64,000 nt of DNA from NCBI RefSeq assembly GCF_023715705.1, contig NZ_JAMBOS010000003.1, positions 124,001 through 188,000 on the forward strand. Direction: 5' to 3'. Under the pieces are notes generated by a model that searched no databases, was not told the origin of the DNA, and saw only the letters and a list, made by a program, of their open reading frames with translations. Below, in pieces: positions 44,101 through 52,570 of this stretch (positions are counted from its first letter, which is position 1; each line of letters starts with the position of its first letter). The position numbers and the translations under genes were made by a program. Source of the DNA: Halalkalibacter oceani. GTDB lineage: Bacteria; Bacillota; Bacilli; Bacillales; Bacillaceae_D.

Positions 44101-44580
44101 ATGAAAGGCAGGCTTTTCATTGTCCTACTTTGCTTAACGGCGTGCGCCGATAGTAACGAGATGACGCTCGTCGTCCAGCATCAGGAGCATCATGAAATTT
44201 ATAAAGAAGTGCAGCAGCTGAAAGCCGGAGACACATTTTCGTTAACATGGGTTCACTCTGTCGAGCATACACCGTGGAGGGAAACCTATCAGTTGACCGA
44301 AGATGGGGAGCTGGAGCTGATCGAAACGGCTTTTCAGTCCTTTGGTGCCGGTGTCCCTCACCAAAAAGGAGAGATGACCGTTGAAAATGGAGAGGTTATC
44401 GTCCGCAATCTTAATGAACGGATCGATGCCTTACGCTGGATCCACTCGCATCATGTCGGATTTGAACTGACAGTCGATGGGGAACCGGCTTTTCAGACGG
44501 AGGACTTGCCCCACCTTGAAAAAATTGAAATCAGGGCGCTCCCTCAGACGAATCAAAAAAGCGTGTTAGAGAAGAGGTGA
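44101..44580 (+). CDS. DUF1850 lipoprotein of the TRAP-TAXI operon
   Basis: 159 residues with a short lipoprotein signal (lipobox LTAC) and the DUF1850 core FSLTWVHSVEHTPWRETYQL followed by ETAFQSFGAGVPH. DUF1850 genes are often found between a TAXI receptor and the fused permease; their function is unknown, perhaps an accessory at the membrane surface. The start has CTGGAAGGAG about 10 bases upstream. It ends four bases before the permease start, so it is coupled to it. Confidence 0.85.
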   Translation: MKGRLFIVLLCLTACADSNEMTLVVQHQEHHEIYKEVQQLKAGDTFSLTWVHSVEHTPWRETYQLTEDGELELIETAFQSFGAGVPHQKGEMTVENGEVIVRNLNERIDALRWIHSHHVGFELTVDGEPAFQTEDLPHLEKIEIRALPQTNQKSVLEKR

Positions 44581-44584
44581 TAGC

Positions 44585-46546
44585 ATGGCACAGACGAAGC
44601 AGCAAGAAGCTGAACTGTCCAATGACCAGCAGGAGCTTTTAGAAAAATACGACAGCGAATCAAGGGTTCGCACTCATTCCAGTAAAATCGCCGCTCTACT
44701 TGTCTCGATTCTGGCGATTGCGCTTTCGCTTTATCATATGTACACATCCTATTTCGGAACGCCGGTCACGCTCCAGCATCGTTCCCTGCACGTGGCGGTG
44801 ATTTTAGCGCTTGTCTTTCTGCTGTACCCGCCTTTTAAAAAGGCAAGCCGGACGAAGCTGCCATTCTACGATATTATTTTCGCGCTTTGTGCGATCTCGA
44901 CGTCGGTTTATATTTTCGTCGACTATTTAGGGATTGTAAATCGTGGTGGCTTGCCTAATCAGCTTGATCTTCTGTTCGGGGGATTGCTCGTTCTGCTCGT
45001 ATTGGAAGCGGCACGCAGGGTCACAGGCTGGGGTCTGCCGCTGCTCGCCGTTCTCTTCTTCTTATACGGCTTGTTCGGCAGAGAGATGGCGGGGATCTTT
45101 CGCCACCGCGGCTATACATGGGATGAATTGGTCAATTTCATGTATGTGACGACAGAGGGGATTTATGGGACGGCAATCGGCGTCTCGGCGACATATATTT
45201 TCCTTTTTATTTTGTTTGGCGCCTTTTTGTCAAAATCAGGCATGGGGCAATTTTTTAATGATCTCGCCCTGGCGATTGCCGGCCAGACGAAAGGCGGTCC
45301 AGCGAAAGTCGCGGTCATCGCCAGCGGATTTCTCGGAAGTATTAATGGCGCGGCGATTGCCAATGTCGTCACGACAGGTTCATTTACGATTCCGTTAATG
45401 AAAAAAATCGGCTACAGCCGCAACTTTGCCGGAGCAGTGGAAGCATCGGCTTCAGTCGGCGGGCAAATTTTGCCGCCAATCATGGGGGCGGCGGCGTTTA
45501 TTATGGCCGAAACGCTCGGGATTCCGTACAGCCAGATCGCGCTTGCCGCGCTGCTGCCTGCCCTGCTTTATTACACAGGGATTATCGTCCAGATTCATTT
45601 GCGGGCGACAAAGCAGGGGCTGCGCGGCATATCAAAGGAAAATCTGCCGCGTGTGATGGAAGTAGTAAAGGAACGGGGACATTTGCTGATTCCGCTGATG
45701 TTCTTAATGTATATGCTCTTTTTCAGCGGACGGACGATCATTTTTTCTGCGCTGCTAACGATTCTCGTCACGATTCTGGTGGCAATGCTGCGCAAAACGA
45801 CGAGAATGTCATTGAAGGATATCGTGGAAGCGCTCGAACAGGGGGCGAAAACCTCAATCGGGGTGGCGATTGCCTGCGCCTGCGTCGGGATCGTTGTTGG
45901 TGTGGCGACGATGACAGGCTTTGGTTTGAAGCTGGCCAATGGCATTGTCACCCTCGGCGGTGAAAGTTTATTGCTGACGCTCGTATTTACGATGATCGCC
46001 TGCATCGTCCTCGGTATGGGATTGCCCAGTATTCCAACCTATATTATTACGGCGACGATGGCCGCTCCAGCACTTATTTCGATGGGGATTGAGCCACTCG
46101 TGGCGCATCTGTTTGTCTTCTACTTTGGTCTGTTTGCCAACATTACCCCGCCTGTCGCATTGGCTGCCTTTGCCGCGGCCGGCATCTCGGGAGGCGAGCA
46201 GATGAAAACAGGGTTTGTTTCAATGAAATTGGCGATTGCCGGATTTATCGTCCCGTATATGTTCGTTTATAATGACGCGCTTTTGCTGTTGAATACGACT
46301 TTTACAGAGGGACTTGTCGTGGTGATTACGTCGGTGACAGGTGTGATCATGCTTGGAACAGCGGCGGAGGGCTATTTATTTACCGACATTCCGTGGCCGT
46401 TGCGGATCGTCCTCTTTGCCGGGTCGCTGTTATTTATGAATCCAAATTTTATCCAGGATATCATCGGCTTTACGATCATTATTGTCGTCGGCTTGCTGCA
46501 ATGGCAACGGAGTAAGAAGACGACGCCAAAGCAACTCAGCATGTAG
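44585..46546 (+). CDS. TRAP transporter fused DctQM permease (TAXI type)
   Basis: 653 residues. The N-terminal cytoplasmic stretch is followed by about 4 helices equivalent to DctQ and then 12-14 equivalent to DctM. DctM-like landmarks: GSINGAAIANVVTTGSFTIPLMKKIGYSRNFAGAVEASASVGGQILPPIMGAAAFIMAE, GIVVGVATMTGFGLKLANGI, GMGLPSIPTYII and FANITPPVALAAFAAAGI. These are signatures of the 4TM/12TM fusion family linked to TAXI receptors. AGAAGAGGTGATAGC precedes the ATG. Last gene of the sigma-54 operon, followed by a strong terminator. Confidence 0.94.
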   Translation: MAQTKQQEAELSNDQQELLEKYDSESRVRTHSSKIAALLVSILAIALSLYHMYTSYFGTPVTLQHRSLHVAVILALVFLLYPPFKKASRTKLPFYDIIFALCAISTSVYIFVDYLGIVNRGGLPNQLDLLFGGLLVLLVLEAARRVTGWGLPLLAVLFFLYGLFGREMAGIFRHRGYTWDELVNFMYVTTEGIYGTAIGVSATYIFLFILFGAFLSKSGMGQFFNDLALAIAGQTKGGPAKVAVIASGFLGSINGAAIANVVTTGSFTIPLMKKIGYSRNFAGAVEASASVGGQILPPIMGAAAFIMAETLGIPYSQIALAALLPALLYYTGIIVQIHLRATKQGLRGISKENLPRVMEVVKERGHLLIPLMFLMYMLFFSGRTIIFSALLTILVTILVAMLRKTTRMSLKDIVEALEQGAKTSIGVAIACACVGIVVGVATMTGFGLKLANGIVTLGGESLLLTLVFTMIACIVLGMGLPSIPTYIITATMAAPALISMGIEPLVAHLFVFYFGLFANITPPVALAAFAAAGISGGEQMKTGFVSMKLAIAGFIVPYMFVYNDALLLLNTTFTEGLVVVITSVTGVIMLGTAAEGYLFTDIPWPLRIVLFAGSLLFMNPNFIQDIIGFTIIIVVGLLQWQRSKKTTPKQLSM

Positions 46547-46613
46547 GAGAAGTGGTATAAAGGACCTGCGGAACAGGGCAATGATGATGGAACGGAGGAA
46601 AAGCAAAAGCTAA

Positions 46614-46656
46614 GCTGCTAAAAAAGTGCAATACTCACTTTTTTAGCAGCTTTTTA
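46614..46656 (+). terminator. Terminator of the TRAP-TAXI operon
   Basis: GCTGCTAAAAAAGTG pairs with CACTTTTTTAGCAGC, then TTTTTAG. Confidence 0.92.
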
Positions 46657-46694
46657 GTTACAGTCAGCGGGTAGAGTAGCCCCGCCAGTATCGC

Positions 46695-46880
46695 CTATTC
46701 GTCAGACTTCCTTACGCCGGCGACGCCGAAATTGGTTTTCTTCATTTCCTCAATCACGACTGAGACGCGCTCAGCCGGCGCGTCGATTGAATTGGTGACC
46801 GCTTCTGTCACTTTTTCAACCAATGCCCGCTTCTGATCATCAGAACGTCCTTCAAGAATTTTTACGGTAACGATTGGCAT
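46695..46880 (-). CDS. 4-oxalocrotonate tautomerase-like protein (YwhB-like)
   Basis: 61 residues, tautomerase superfamily, with the catalytic N-terminal Pro directly after the start Met (MPIVTVKILEGRS) and an Arg-bearing helix (SDDQKRALVEKVTEAV). Enzymes of this size form hexamers and move a proton between keto and enol forms of small acids; YwhB of B. subtilis is a close relative. GGAGGGTG precedes the ATG. Single gene facing the TRAP-TAXI operon's end; the biological substrate is unknown. Confidence 0.9.
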   Translation of the reverse strand: MPIVTVKILEGRSDDQKRALVEKVTEAVTNSIDAPAERVSVVIEEMKKTNFGVAGVRKSDE

Positions 46881-47059
46881 GAAAACACCCTCCTTTCCTA
46901 TTGAGAAGAATATGTATCCATCCGTTTTTCCTCCCGCTGCGATTGTGTCTGATCAGGCATAAAAGCAGGGAAGTAGAAAACGCTATCTTAAGACTAGCAT
47001 ATGGAAGGTCATTTTGTGTAGAATTTAATTAAGGCAGGAAATAGGAAAGGGTGACATAG

Positions 47060-47599
47060 ATGGATTTACTGAATAACGATAATTTGAAGAAAAAGAAAAG
47101 CAGCGGCTTTAATATTTTAAGTGGGGATTCCACTTCCGGTCATGGAGGATATGGGGCTGGTGTGCTGAACCTTGATAACGTATCGCCGGTTTTCGTCGAC
47201 CCGGCGGAAGGGGAAGCGTTCGTCGATATGGGCGCGCTGCACGCCCGCTCAGCCGTTGAAAAACGGATTAAATTCCTACCGAACAAGGAGGACGTGCCAA
47301 ACGGCAAGCTGTACTGGCTCGTCTGGGTAGCCATCCAATACCGAGAAGGCAAGCCGTATTACGCCGGAGTGACGGGCTGTGAGATGACGGTTGATAAAGA
47401 AATCCGCCGCGGCTATAAAAGCCTTCCCGAGCATGTTAATAACATGGATAAGGCGCTGAAAGGGAAAATTATCGTTGAGCATATGGATCAGAAGTCAAAA
47501 ACAATTCTCGCTGAATTTTTGAAAAACCATAATGAGCAAATGTGGCTTCATTCTGAAAAAGAGCTGCATAATGCGCTTGCGGGGGAAGGATCAGCTTAA
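47060..47599 (+). CDS. ywhD: YwhD family protein
   Basis: 179 residues, unknown function, conserved in Bacilli at this site. NILSGDSTSGHGGYGAGVLNLDNVSPVFVD near the start and GKLYWLVWVAIQYREGKPYYAGVTGCEM are the family's conserved parts. No signal peptide or membrane helix, so cytoplasmic. GGAAAGGGTGAC precedes the ATG. It is next to the class A PBP gene pbpG in opposite orientation, as in B. subtilis. Confidence 0.88.
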   Translation: MDLLNNDNLKKKKSSGFNILSGDSTSGHGGYGAGVLNLDNVSPVFVDPAEGEAFVDMGALHARSAVEKRIKFLPNKEDVPNGKLYWLVWVAIQYREGKPYYAGVTGCEMTVDKEIRRGYKSLPEHVNNMDKALKGKIIVEHMDQKSKTILAEFLKNHNEQMWLHSEKELHNALAGEGSA

Positions 47600-47730
47600 A
47601 GGAGGATTGTAAACCCCTAAAATAACATAACTTTGAACGATTTTTGAACACTGGTGCGCCCTCTTGAGCTTTTCGACGAGAGCGAGTAAACTTAAAGGCA
47701 GTATAAAAACACATTTATACTAGGACACGA

Positions 47731-47772
47731 GAGTGCCCCAAAAGCTGAAGCGCTTTTGGGGCACTCTTTTTT
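47731..47772 (+). terminator. Terminator between ywhD and pbpG
   Basis: GAGTGCCCCAAAAGC pairs with GCTTTTGGGGCACTC, then TTTTTT; may serve both convergent genes. Confidence 0.9.
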
Positions 47773-47851
47773 GACGAGCTGGGGAATGGAGTTTGATTCG
47801 ACCAGCTCGTCGGCTTGTCCCGGCTGCTGAAAGTAATCCATTTTCAGCAGT

Positions 47852-49924
47852 TCAGTTGTGCTGAAACCATTTAAAGAAACGGTTAATGATGTTTTCCTTT
47901 TCATGGGTAGCCTCGTCAATCGCTTCCACTTCTTCGCCGTCAGGCGCGGGTGGTGGACACGGCTTTGTCGGCTCGGTCCCTTCGACAAAATAAGTGACGC
48001 GATGAGTCGGGCAGTCGGCGGTTGCGAGTAGTCCGTTTTGCGGGTTCATCTCGACCGCGACGACACCCTCCGGCTGCTGAAATGGAATTTTTAATTGCTT
48101 TTCCAGCGCATGTTCCGTAAAGTTGGCCCAAATTTTCTTGGCGATCTGCCCTTCAGTGGCATGCTCAAGCGTCTGCCCTTGATCATAACCGACCCAGACG
48201 CCGGTAACGAGCTGTGGCGCATAGCCGATCATCCAGCTGTCGGTCGAGGTCGAGCCCGACTTCCCGGCAACAGGGCGATTGACTAAATGGGCAACTGAAC
48301 CGCCTGTGACAGAGGTGTGGGCATTCAAATAAGGATCGAACATCCCGGTCATCAGGTCGGTTAAAATGAAAGCCAATTTCGGGTCGAGCACTTGGGTGAG
48401 TTCAGGCTCGGCTTCAAACAGGACATTTCCCTTGGCATCGACAACCTTGCGGATAAAGCGCGGCTCAACCTTATTTCCGCCGTTGGCAAAGGCGCTGTAT
48501 GCCTGGACCATCTCAACGACATCAACCGGCAAAGTCCCAAGCGCCAAAGAAGGAATTTCCCGTAATGGCGACGTAATGCCCAGTCTTTCCGCGACTTCAA
48601 TGATTTTGTCGGTGCCGAGCAGCAGATGGGTTTTCACTGCATAAATATTGTCGGAAAAGGCGATCGCCTGTAAAAGGGTAATAAAATCATCGGCATAGAC
48701 ACTTTGGAAGTTATTCGGCGAATACGTTGCCCGTCCGTCATCATAGGTGAATGTTGTTTCCTCACTTAGTAAGGTTGAGGCGGGCGTGAAGCCGTTTTCG
48801 AGTGCCGCATAGTACAGAAAAGGCTTAAAAGCAGAGCCGGGAGCGCGCTTCGCCTGCGTCGCGCGATTGTACGGGCTGTCGGCATAATTTTTTCCGCCGA
48901 CCAATGCCTTCACATCTCCTGTGCGCGGGTCCATTGCCACAAGAGCGGTTTGCAGCTCGGAGTCCGGCATTTCCTTCTCGACCCAGTTCTCCGCTTCTTT
49001 CTGCATAGCGGGATCAAGCGTTGTGTAAATGTTAAGTCCGCCTGCTTCAAACAAAGCAGGATCAAGACCGGCCTCTTCGATAAGGAGCTCCTCGACGACA
49101 TCCTGAAAATACGGTCCGATGACGGCGGTCCGTTCGAGCTGCTCATGGGTGAAAGTCAATGGCTCAAGATGAGCTTCATCTGCTTCTACCTGTGTCAGGT
49201 TGCCGTTTTCGACCATCGATTGAAGCACAACGCCCTGTCGTGTTTTGGCCCGCTCGTAATGAAAGAGGGGAGAATAATAGCTCGGTCCTTTCGGAATCCC
49301 GGCAAGCATGCTCGCTTCAGCCAGAGTGAGCTGATTGGCCGATTTGCCGTAATAATGACGGGCGGCCGCTTCGATGCCGTAAGCCCCGTGACCATAGTAA
49401 ACCGTATTTAAATAGCCTTCGAGAATATCATCCTTTTCATAATTCATTTCCAGCCGCAAGGAATATAACAGCTCATTCCACTTTCGTTTCCATGTTTTAT
49501 CATGACTTAAATAAAGATTGCGTGCGTACTGCTGTGTAATCGTGCTCGCTCCCTGTGCTTTTGAACCGGAGCGAATGTTGGCAAGCACCGCCCCGCCAAT
49601 CCGGTGCGGATCAAAACCAAAATGCTGATAGAAACGGCGGTCCTCGACGGCAATTGTGGCGTCGATCACCTCGGGGGAAATCTCTGATAAATCGACCCAA
49701 TAACGGTGCTGGCCATGATGCCGTTCACCGATCGGCGTATTATCAGCCCCGTAATAGACGGTTGTTTGCGATACATTCAAGGGCGGAGGCCCTTGCATCT
49801 TTGTATAAGAAAGCAGCGCGACCGCACCTGCCGCCATAAGAACTAGCGCCAGTAAGCAGAAGCGAAAAAACAGCCGTACGAGTCGCCGTCTGCGTCTGAT
49901 TCGACGGTTTATGATGACTTCCAT
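47852..49924 (-). CDS. pbpG: Class A penicillin-binding protein PbpG (PBP2d)
   Basis: Bifunctional peptidoglycan synthase, in B. subtilis a forespore-linked PBP used in spore wall formation. 690 residues (B. subtilis 691): short basic cytoplasmic start, membrane helix about 18-42, transglycosylase domain with catalytic Glu94 (AVEDRRFYQHFGFD) and GASTITQQYARN, KWNELLYSLRLE; transpeptidase domain with S364-x-x-K367 (GSAFKPF), SDN (424-426) and a KSG motif near 546. The C-terminal tail is acidic. Next to ywhD, speE and speB as in B. subtilis. Forespore sigma promoter not identified. Confidence 0.94.
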   Translation of the reverse strand: MEVIINRRIRRRRRLVRLFFRFCLLALVLMAAGAVALLSYTKMQGPPPLNVSQTTVYYGADNTPIGERHHGQHRYWVDLSEISPEVIDATIAVEDRRFYQHFGFDPHRIGGAVLANIRSGSKAQGASTITQQYARNLYLSHDKTWKRKWNELLYSLRLEMNYEKDDILEGYLNTVYYGHGAYGIEAAARHYYGKSANQLTLAEASMLAGIPKGPSYYSPLFHYERAKTRQGVVLQSMVENGNLTQVEADEAHLEPLTFTHEQLERTAVIGPYFQDVVEELLIEEAGLDPALFEAGGLNIYTTLDPAMQKEAENWVEKEMPDSELQTALVAMDPRTGDVKALVGGKNYADSPYNRATQAKRAPGSAFKPFLYYAALENGFTPASTLLSEETTFTYDDGRATYSPNNFQSVYADDFITLLQAIAFSDNIYAVKTHLLLGTDKIIEVAERLGITSPLREIPSLALGTLPVDVVEMVQAYSAFANGGNKVEPRFIRKVVDAKGNVLFEAEPELTQVLDPKLAFILTDLMTGMFDPYLNAHTSVTGGSVAHLVNRPVAGKSGSTSTDSWMIGYAPQLVTGVWVGYDQGQTLEHATEGQIAKKIWANFTEHALEKQLKIPFQQPEGVVAVEMNPQNGLLATADCPTHRVTYFVEGTEPTKPCPPPAPDGEEVEAIDEATHEKENIINRFFKWFQHN

Positions 49925-50034
49925 TTCGTCACCTCATTCTTAGTTTCGTCACTAATCTAGTGGACACGTTTCTAGTTTTGGTAGAAACAGTGTGTTTTAA
50001 ACATCGGGAGCAACAGAAGACATAGAAATTTTGC

Positions 50035-50062
50035 TTGCTTTTTTACCTTATTGCTTTATACT
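50035..50062 (+). promoter_or_regulatory. Possible promoter of speE-speB
   Basis: TTGCTT (50035-50040), 16-base spacer and TATACT (50057-50062), with a leader of about 120 bases. Confidence 0.4.
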
Positions 50063-50187
50063 TTCATTTGTTGAAGACAGCAGGGCCAGGCGGGCGAATA
50101 GCCAACCGCCGCCTGCGGTCTGGTTCACATAAGTAACATAAATAAGTAAACGCTATAGAAGATCAGTATTTGAATGAGGTGATTGTG

Positions 50188-51015
50188 GTGGAATTATGGT
50201 TTACAGAAAAGCAGACAGAGCGTTTTGGAATTACAGCTAAAATCAAACGAACGCTTCATACAGAAAAAACAGACTTTCAGCAGCTGGATGTCGTCGAAAC
50301 CGAGGAATTTGGCAATATGCTTGTCCTTGATGGAATGGTGATGACAACGGAAAAGGATGAATTTGTTTATCATGAAATGGTCGCTCATGTACCATTGTTT
50401 ACACATCCAGAACCGAAGCATGTTCTCGTTGTCGGTGGTGGAGACGGAGGAGTCATCCGTGAGGTGCTGAAGCATCCATCTGTTGAAAAAGCGACTCTTG
50501 TTGAAATTGACGGAAAAGTGATTGAGTATTCGAAGAAATATTTGCCGTCGATTGCCGGAGCATTGGATGATCCGCGGGTTGACGTTCAGGTGGATGATGG
50601 CTTTATGCATATTGCCAAGGCCGAAAATGCCTATGATGTCATTATGGTTGATTCTACGGAGCCGGTAGGTCCGGCAGTGAAACTGTTTGAAAAAGGGTTT
50701 TACGAGGGAATCTCAAAGGCGTTGAAAGAGGACGGGATTTTCGTCGCGCAGACGGACAACCCGTGGTTTCATCAGGAATTGATCAAGAATGTGTATCGCG
50801 ACGTGCAGGATATTTTTCCGATTACCCGTCTTTATACGGGGAATATCCCGACATATCCAAGCGGGCTGTGGACGTTTACGATCGGTTCGAAGCGGCACGA
50901 CCCGCTTGCTGTGGAAGAGAGCCGCTTTCACGAAATCGATACGAAGTATTATACGAAAGAGCTTCATAAGGCGGCATTTGTTTTGCCGAAGTTTGTAGCT
51001 GACCTCGTGAAGTAA
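50188..51015 (+). CDS. speE: Spermidine synthase
   Basis: Transfers aminopropyl from decarboxylated S-adenosylmethionine to putrescine. 275 residues. [14 protein letters not shown] is the cofactor-binding loop, [15 protein letters not shown] holds the catalytic Asp, and [14 protein letters not shown] lies near the end. The GTG at 50188 is chosen because the protein then starts [14 protein letters not shown] like B. subtilis SpeE, with GAGGTGATT 5-6 bases upstream. It is followed 12 bases later by speB (agmatinase), giving the agmatine-to-spermidine route in one operon. Confidence 0.95.
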   Translation: MELWFTEKQTERFGITAKIKRTLHTEKTDFQQLDVVETEEFGNMLVLDGMVMTTEKDEFVYHEMVAHVPLFTHPEPKHVLVVGGGDGGVIREVLKHPSVEKATLVEIDGKVIEYSKKYLPSIAGALDDPRVDVQVDDGFMHIAKAENAYDVIMVDSTEPVGPAVKLFEKGFYEGISKALKEDGIFVAQTDNPWFHQELIKNVYRDVQDIFPITRLYTGNIPTYPSGLWTFTIGSKRHDPLAVEESRFHEIDTKYYTKELHKAAFVLPKFVADLVK

Positions 51016-51027
51016 GGGGAGATAAGG

Positions 51028-51900
51028 ATGCGCTTTGACGAAGCCTATTCAGGTAAAGTATTTATTATGAGCAAGCCGAGCTATAAGGAAAGCCAGGCTG
51101 TTATTTACGGCATGCCGATGGATTGGACGGTCTCCTTCCGCCCCGGCTCTCGCTTCGGTCCTGCGCGGATTCGCGAGGCTTCTCTCGGACTGGAAGAATA
51201 CAGCCCGTATTTGGACAAGCATTTAGAGGAAGTCAATTATTTCGATGCCGGAGATATTCCGCTGCCGTTCGGCAATGCGGCCCGCAGTCTCGATATGGTT
51301 GAGGAGTACGTCGACCGGCTGCTGGCCGATGGGAAGTTTCCTCTTGGTCTTGGCGGGGAGCATTTGCTGTCGTGGCCTATTTTCAAAGCAATGGCGAAAA
51401 AGTACCCGGATATGGCAATCATCCATATCGATGCCCATGCCGATTTGCGTGAAGAATATGAAGGTGAACCTCTTTCCCATTCCACACCGATTCGCAAGGC
51501 GTGTGAGTTGCTCGGTCCGCAAAATGTTTATTCGTTTGGCATCCGCTCCGGCATGCGTGAGGAATTTCAATATGCGAAGGAAGCCGGAATGTACATGGCG
51601 AAATTTGAAGTAGCCGAGCCATTAAAAGAAATTTTGCCGACGTTGGCCAACCGGCCAGTTTACGTGACGATCGATATCGATGTCCTTGATCCGGCTCATG
51701 CGCCGGGCACGGGCACAGCCGAAGCTGGCGGGATCACGTCAAAGGAGCTGCTTGAAGCAATTACGGCAATCGCCAATTCAGATATCACTGTCATTGGAGC
51801 AGATCTGGTTGAGGTCGCGCCGGCCTATGATCCGACAGAACAAACGCAAATCGCGGCCAGCAAATTTGTCCGCGAAATGCTGCTTGGCTGGGTGAAATAA
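51028..51900 (+). CDS. speB: Agmatinase
   Basis: Cleaves agmatine to putrescine and urea, supplying the substrate of SpeE. 290 residues, same length as B. subtilis SpeB and nearly the same sequence by eye. Binuclear manganese ligands are in GGEHLLSWPI (His), IIHIDAHADLRE (Asp-x-His-x-Asp) and TIDIDVLDPAHAPGTGT (Asp-x-Asp). GGGGAGATAAGG precedes the ATG. Second gene of speEB; the transcript ends at a terminator that is fused to a partial R2 repeat. Confidence 0.96.
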   Translation: MRFDEAYSGKVFIMSKPSYKESQAVIYGMPMDWTVSFRPGSRFGPARIREASLGLEEYSPYLDKHLEEVNYFDAGDIPLPFGNAARSLDMVEEYVDRLLADGKFPLGLGGEHLLSWPIFKAMAKKYPDMAIIHIDAHADLREEYEGEPLSHSTPIRKACELLGPQNVYSFGIRSGMREEFQYAKEAGMYMAKFEVAEPLKEILPTLANRPVYVTIDIDVLDPAHAPGTGTAEAGGITSKELLEAITAIANSDITVIGADLVEVAPAYDPTEQTQIAASKFVREMLLGWVK

Positions 51901-51957
51901 AAGGAAGCTTTTTAGTCTCGAGTTACGAAAAAGGACGTTTTTCAGTGGCCTCTTCGC

Positions 51958-51999
51958 AACGGGCTTTAACAGAACGTGGCGCTTCCGCTCACTGCTTAG
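51958..51999 (-). repeat. Dispersed hairpin repeat R2, copy D (partial, inverted)
   Basis: AACGGGCTTTAACAGAACG and GTGGCGCTTCCGCTCACTGC match the right half of inverted R2 with a few changes; the other arm is gone. Confidence 0.65.
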
Positions 52000-52049
52000 G
52001 GGCCGGGCCAAAGGTAAAAACCAACCTTCGTCCCGGCCCCTCTCTTTTT
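51998..52049 (+). terminator. Terminator of speE-speB
   Basis: AGGGGCCGGG and AAGGT pair with ACCTT and CCCGGCCCCT around AAAAACCA, then CTCTTTTTC. Family with ACCAACCTT/AAAGGT loop. Confidence 0.85.
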
Positions 52050-52129
52050 CCTTTTCAGAAAAGATCAAAGCACTGCTTGCAACTGCTTTGTAAACTCGCT
52101 AAACTTGAACAGAGAAAGGTGTGCGGGGC

Positions 52130-52570
52130 ATGAAAAAAGCGATTCAGCGATCAATTAAAATGCGGTTTCAGACGAGGATTGAGCATCATGATCACACAGA
52201 TGCCTATGAATTTACAACAAGAGGAGAACTCTTTCATAAAGGGAAGCACGATTATTTACGGTTTGAGGAAGTATTGAACAGCGAAACGGTCCAAACGACG
52301 ATGAAATGGAATGGCCGCGAGCTTATCTTAATTCGTCAAGGTGTCATTTTAATGCGCCAAACATTTATTGCCGGAGAAACGACCGTTGGCCGTTATGTAA
52401 CTCCAGAAGCTTCATGGGAGACGGCGGCGGCGACTGAGAAGGTGTTTGTCCAGTGGCCGGCCGGGAAGGTCAAGGGAAGAATTGATCTGACGTATCAATT
52501 TGAGCTGCAAGGTCAGACGACCGGAAAGCATACTGTACGATTGACACTAGAGGAGGACACGAGTAGATGA
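52130..52570 (+). CDS. ywiB: DUF1934 beta-barrel protein YwiB
   Basis: 146 residues, lipocalin-like DUF1934 family of unknown function. [38 protein letters not shown] is the strand-rich start and [28 protein letters not shown] the end. The ATG at 52130 is chosen for AGAAAGGTG; an upstream in-frame GTG is inside that site. It overlaps argS by four bases (ATGA), the same linkage as in B. subtilis. Confidence 0.9.
   Translation: MKKAIQRSIKMRFQTRIEHHDHTDAYEFTTRGELFHKGKHDYLRFEEVLNSETVQTTMKWNGRELILIRQGVILMRQTFIAGETTVGRYVTPEASWETAAATEKVFVQWPAGKVKGRIDLTYQFELQGQTTGKHTVRLTLEEDTSR

Noticed and set aside
47692-47988. Minus-strand open frame after pbpG
   Set aside because: Contains the bidirectional terminator and overlaps the pbpG tail; no homology seen.
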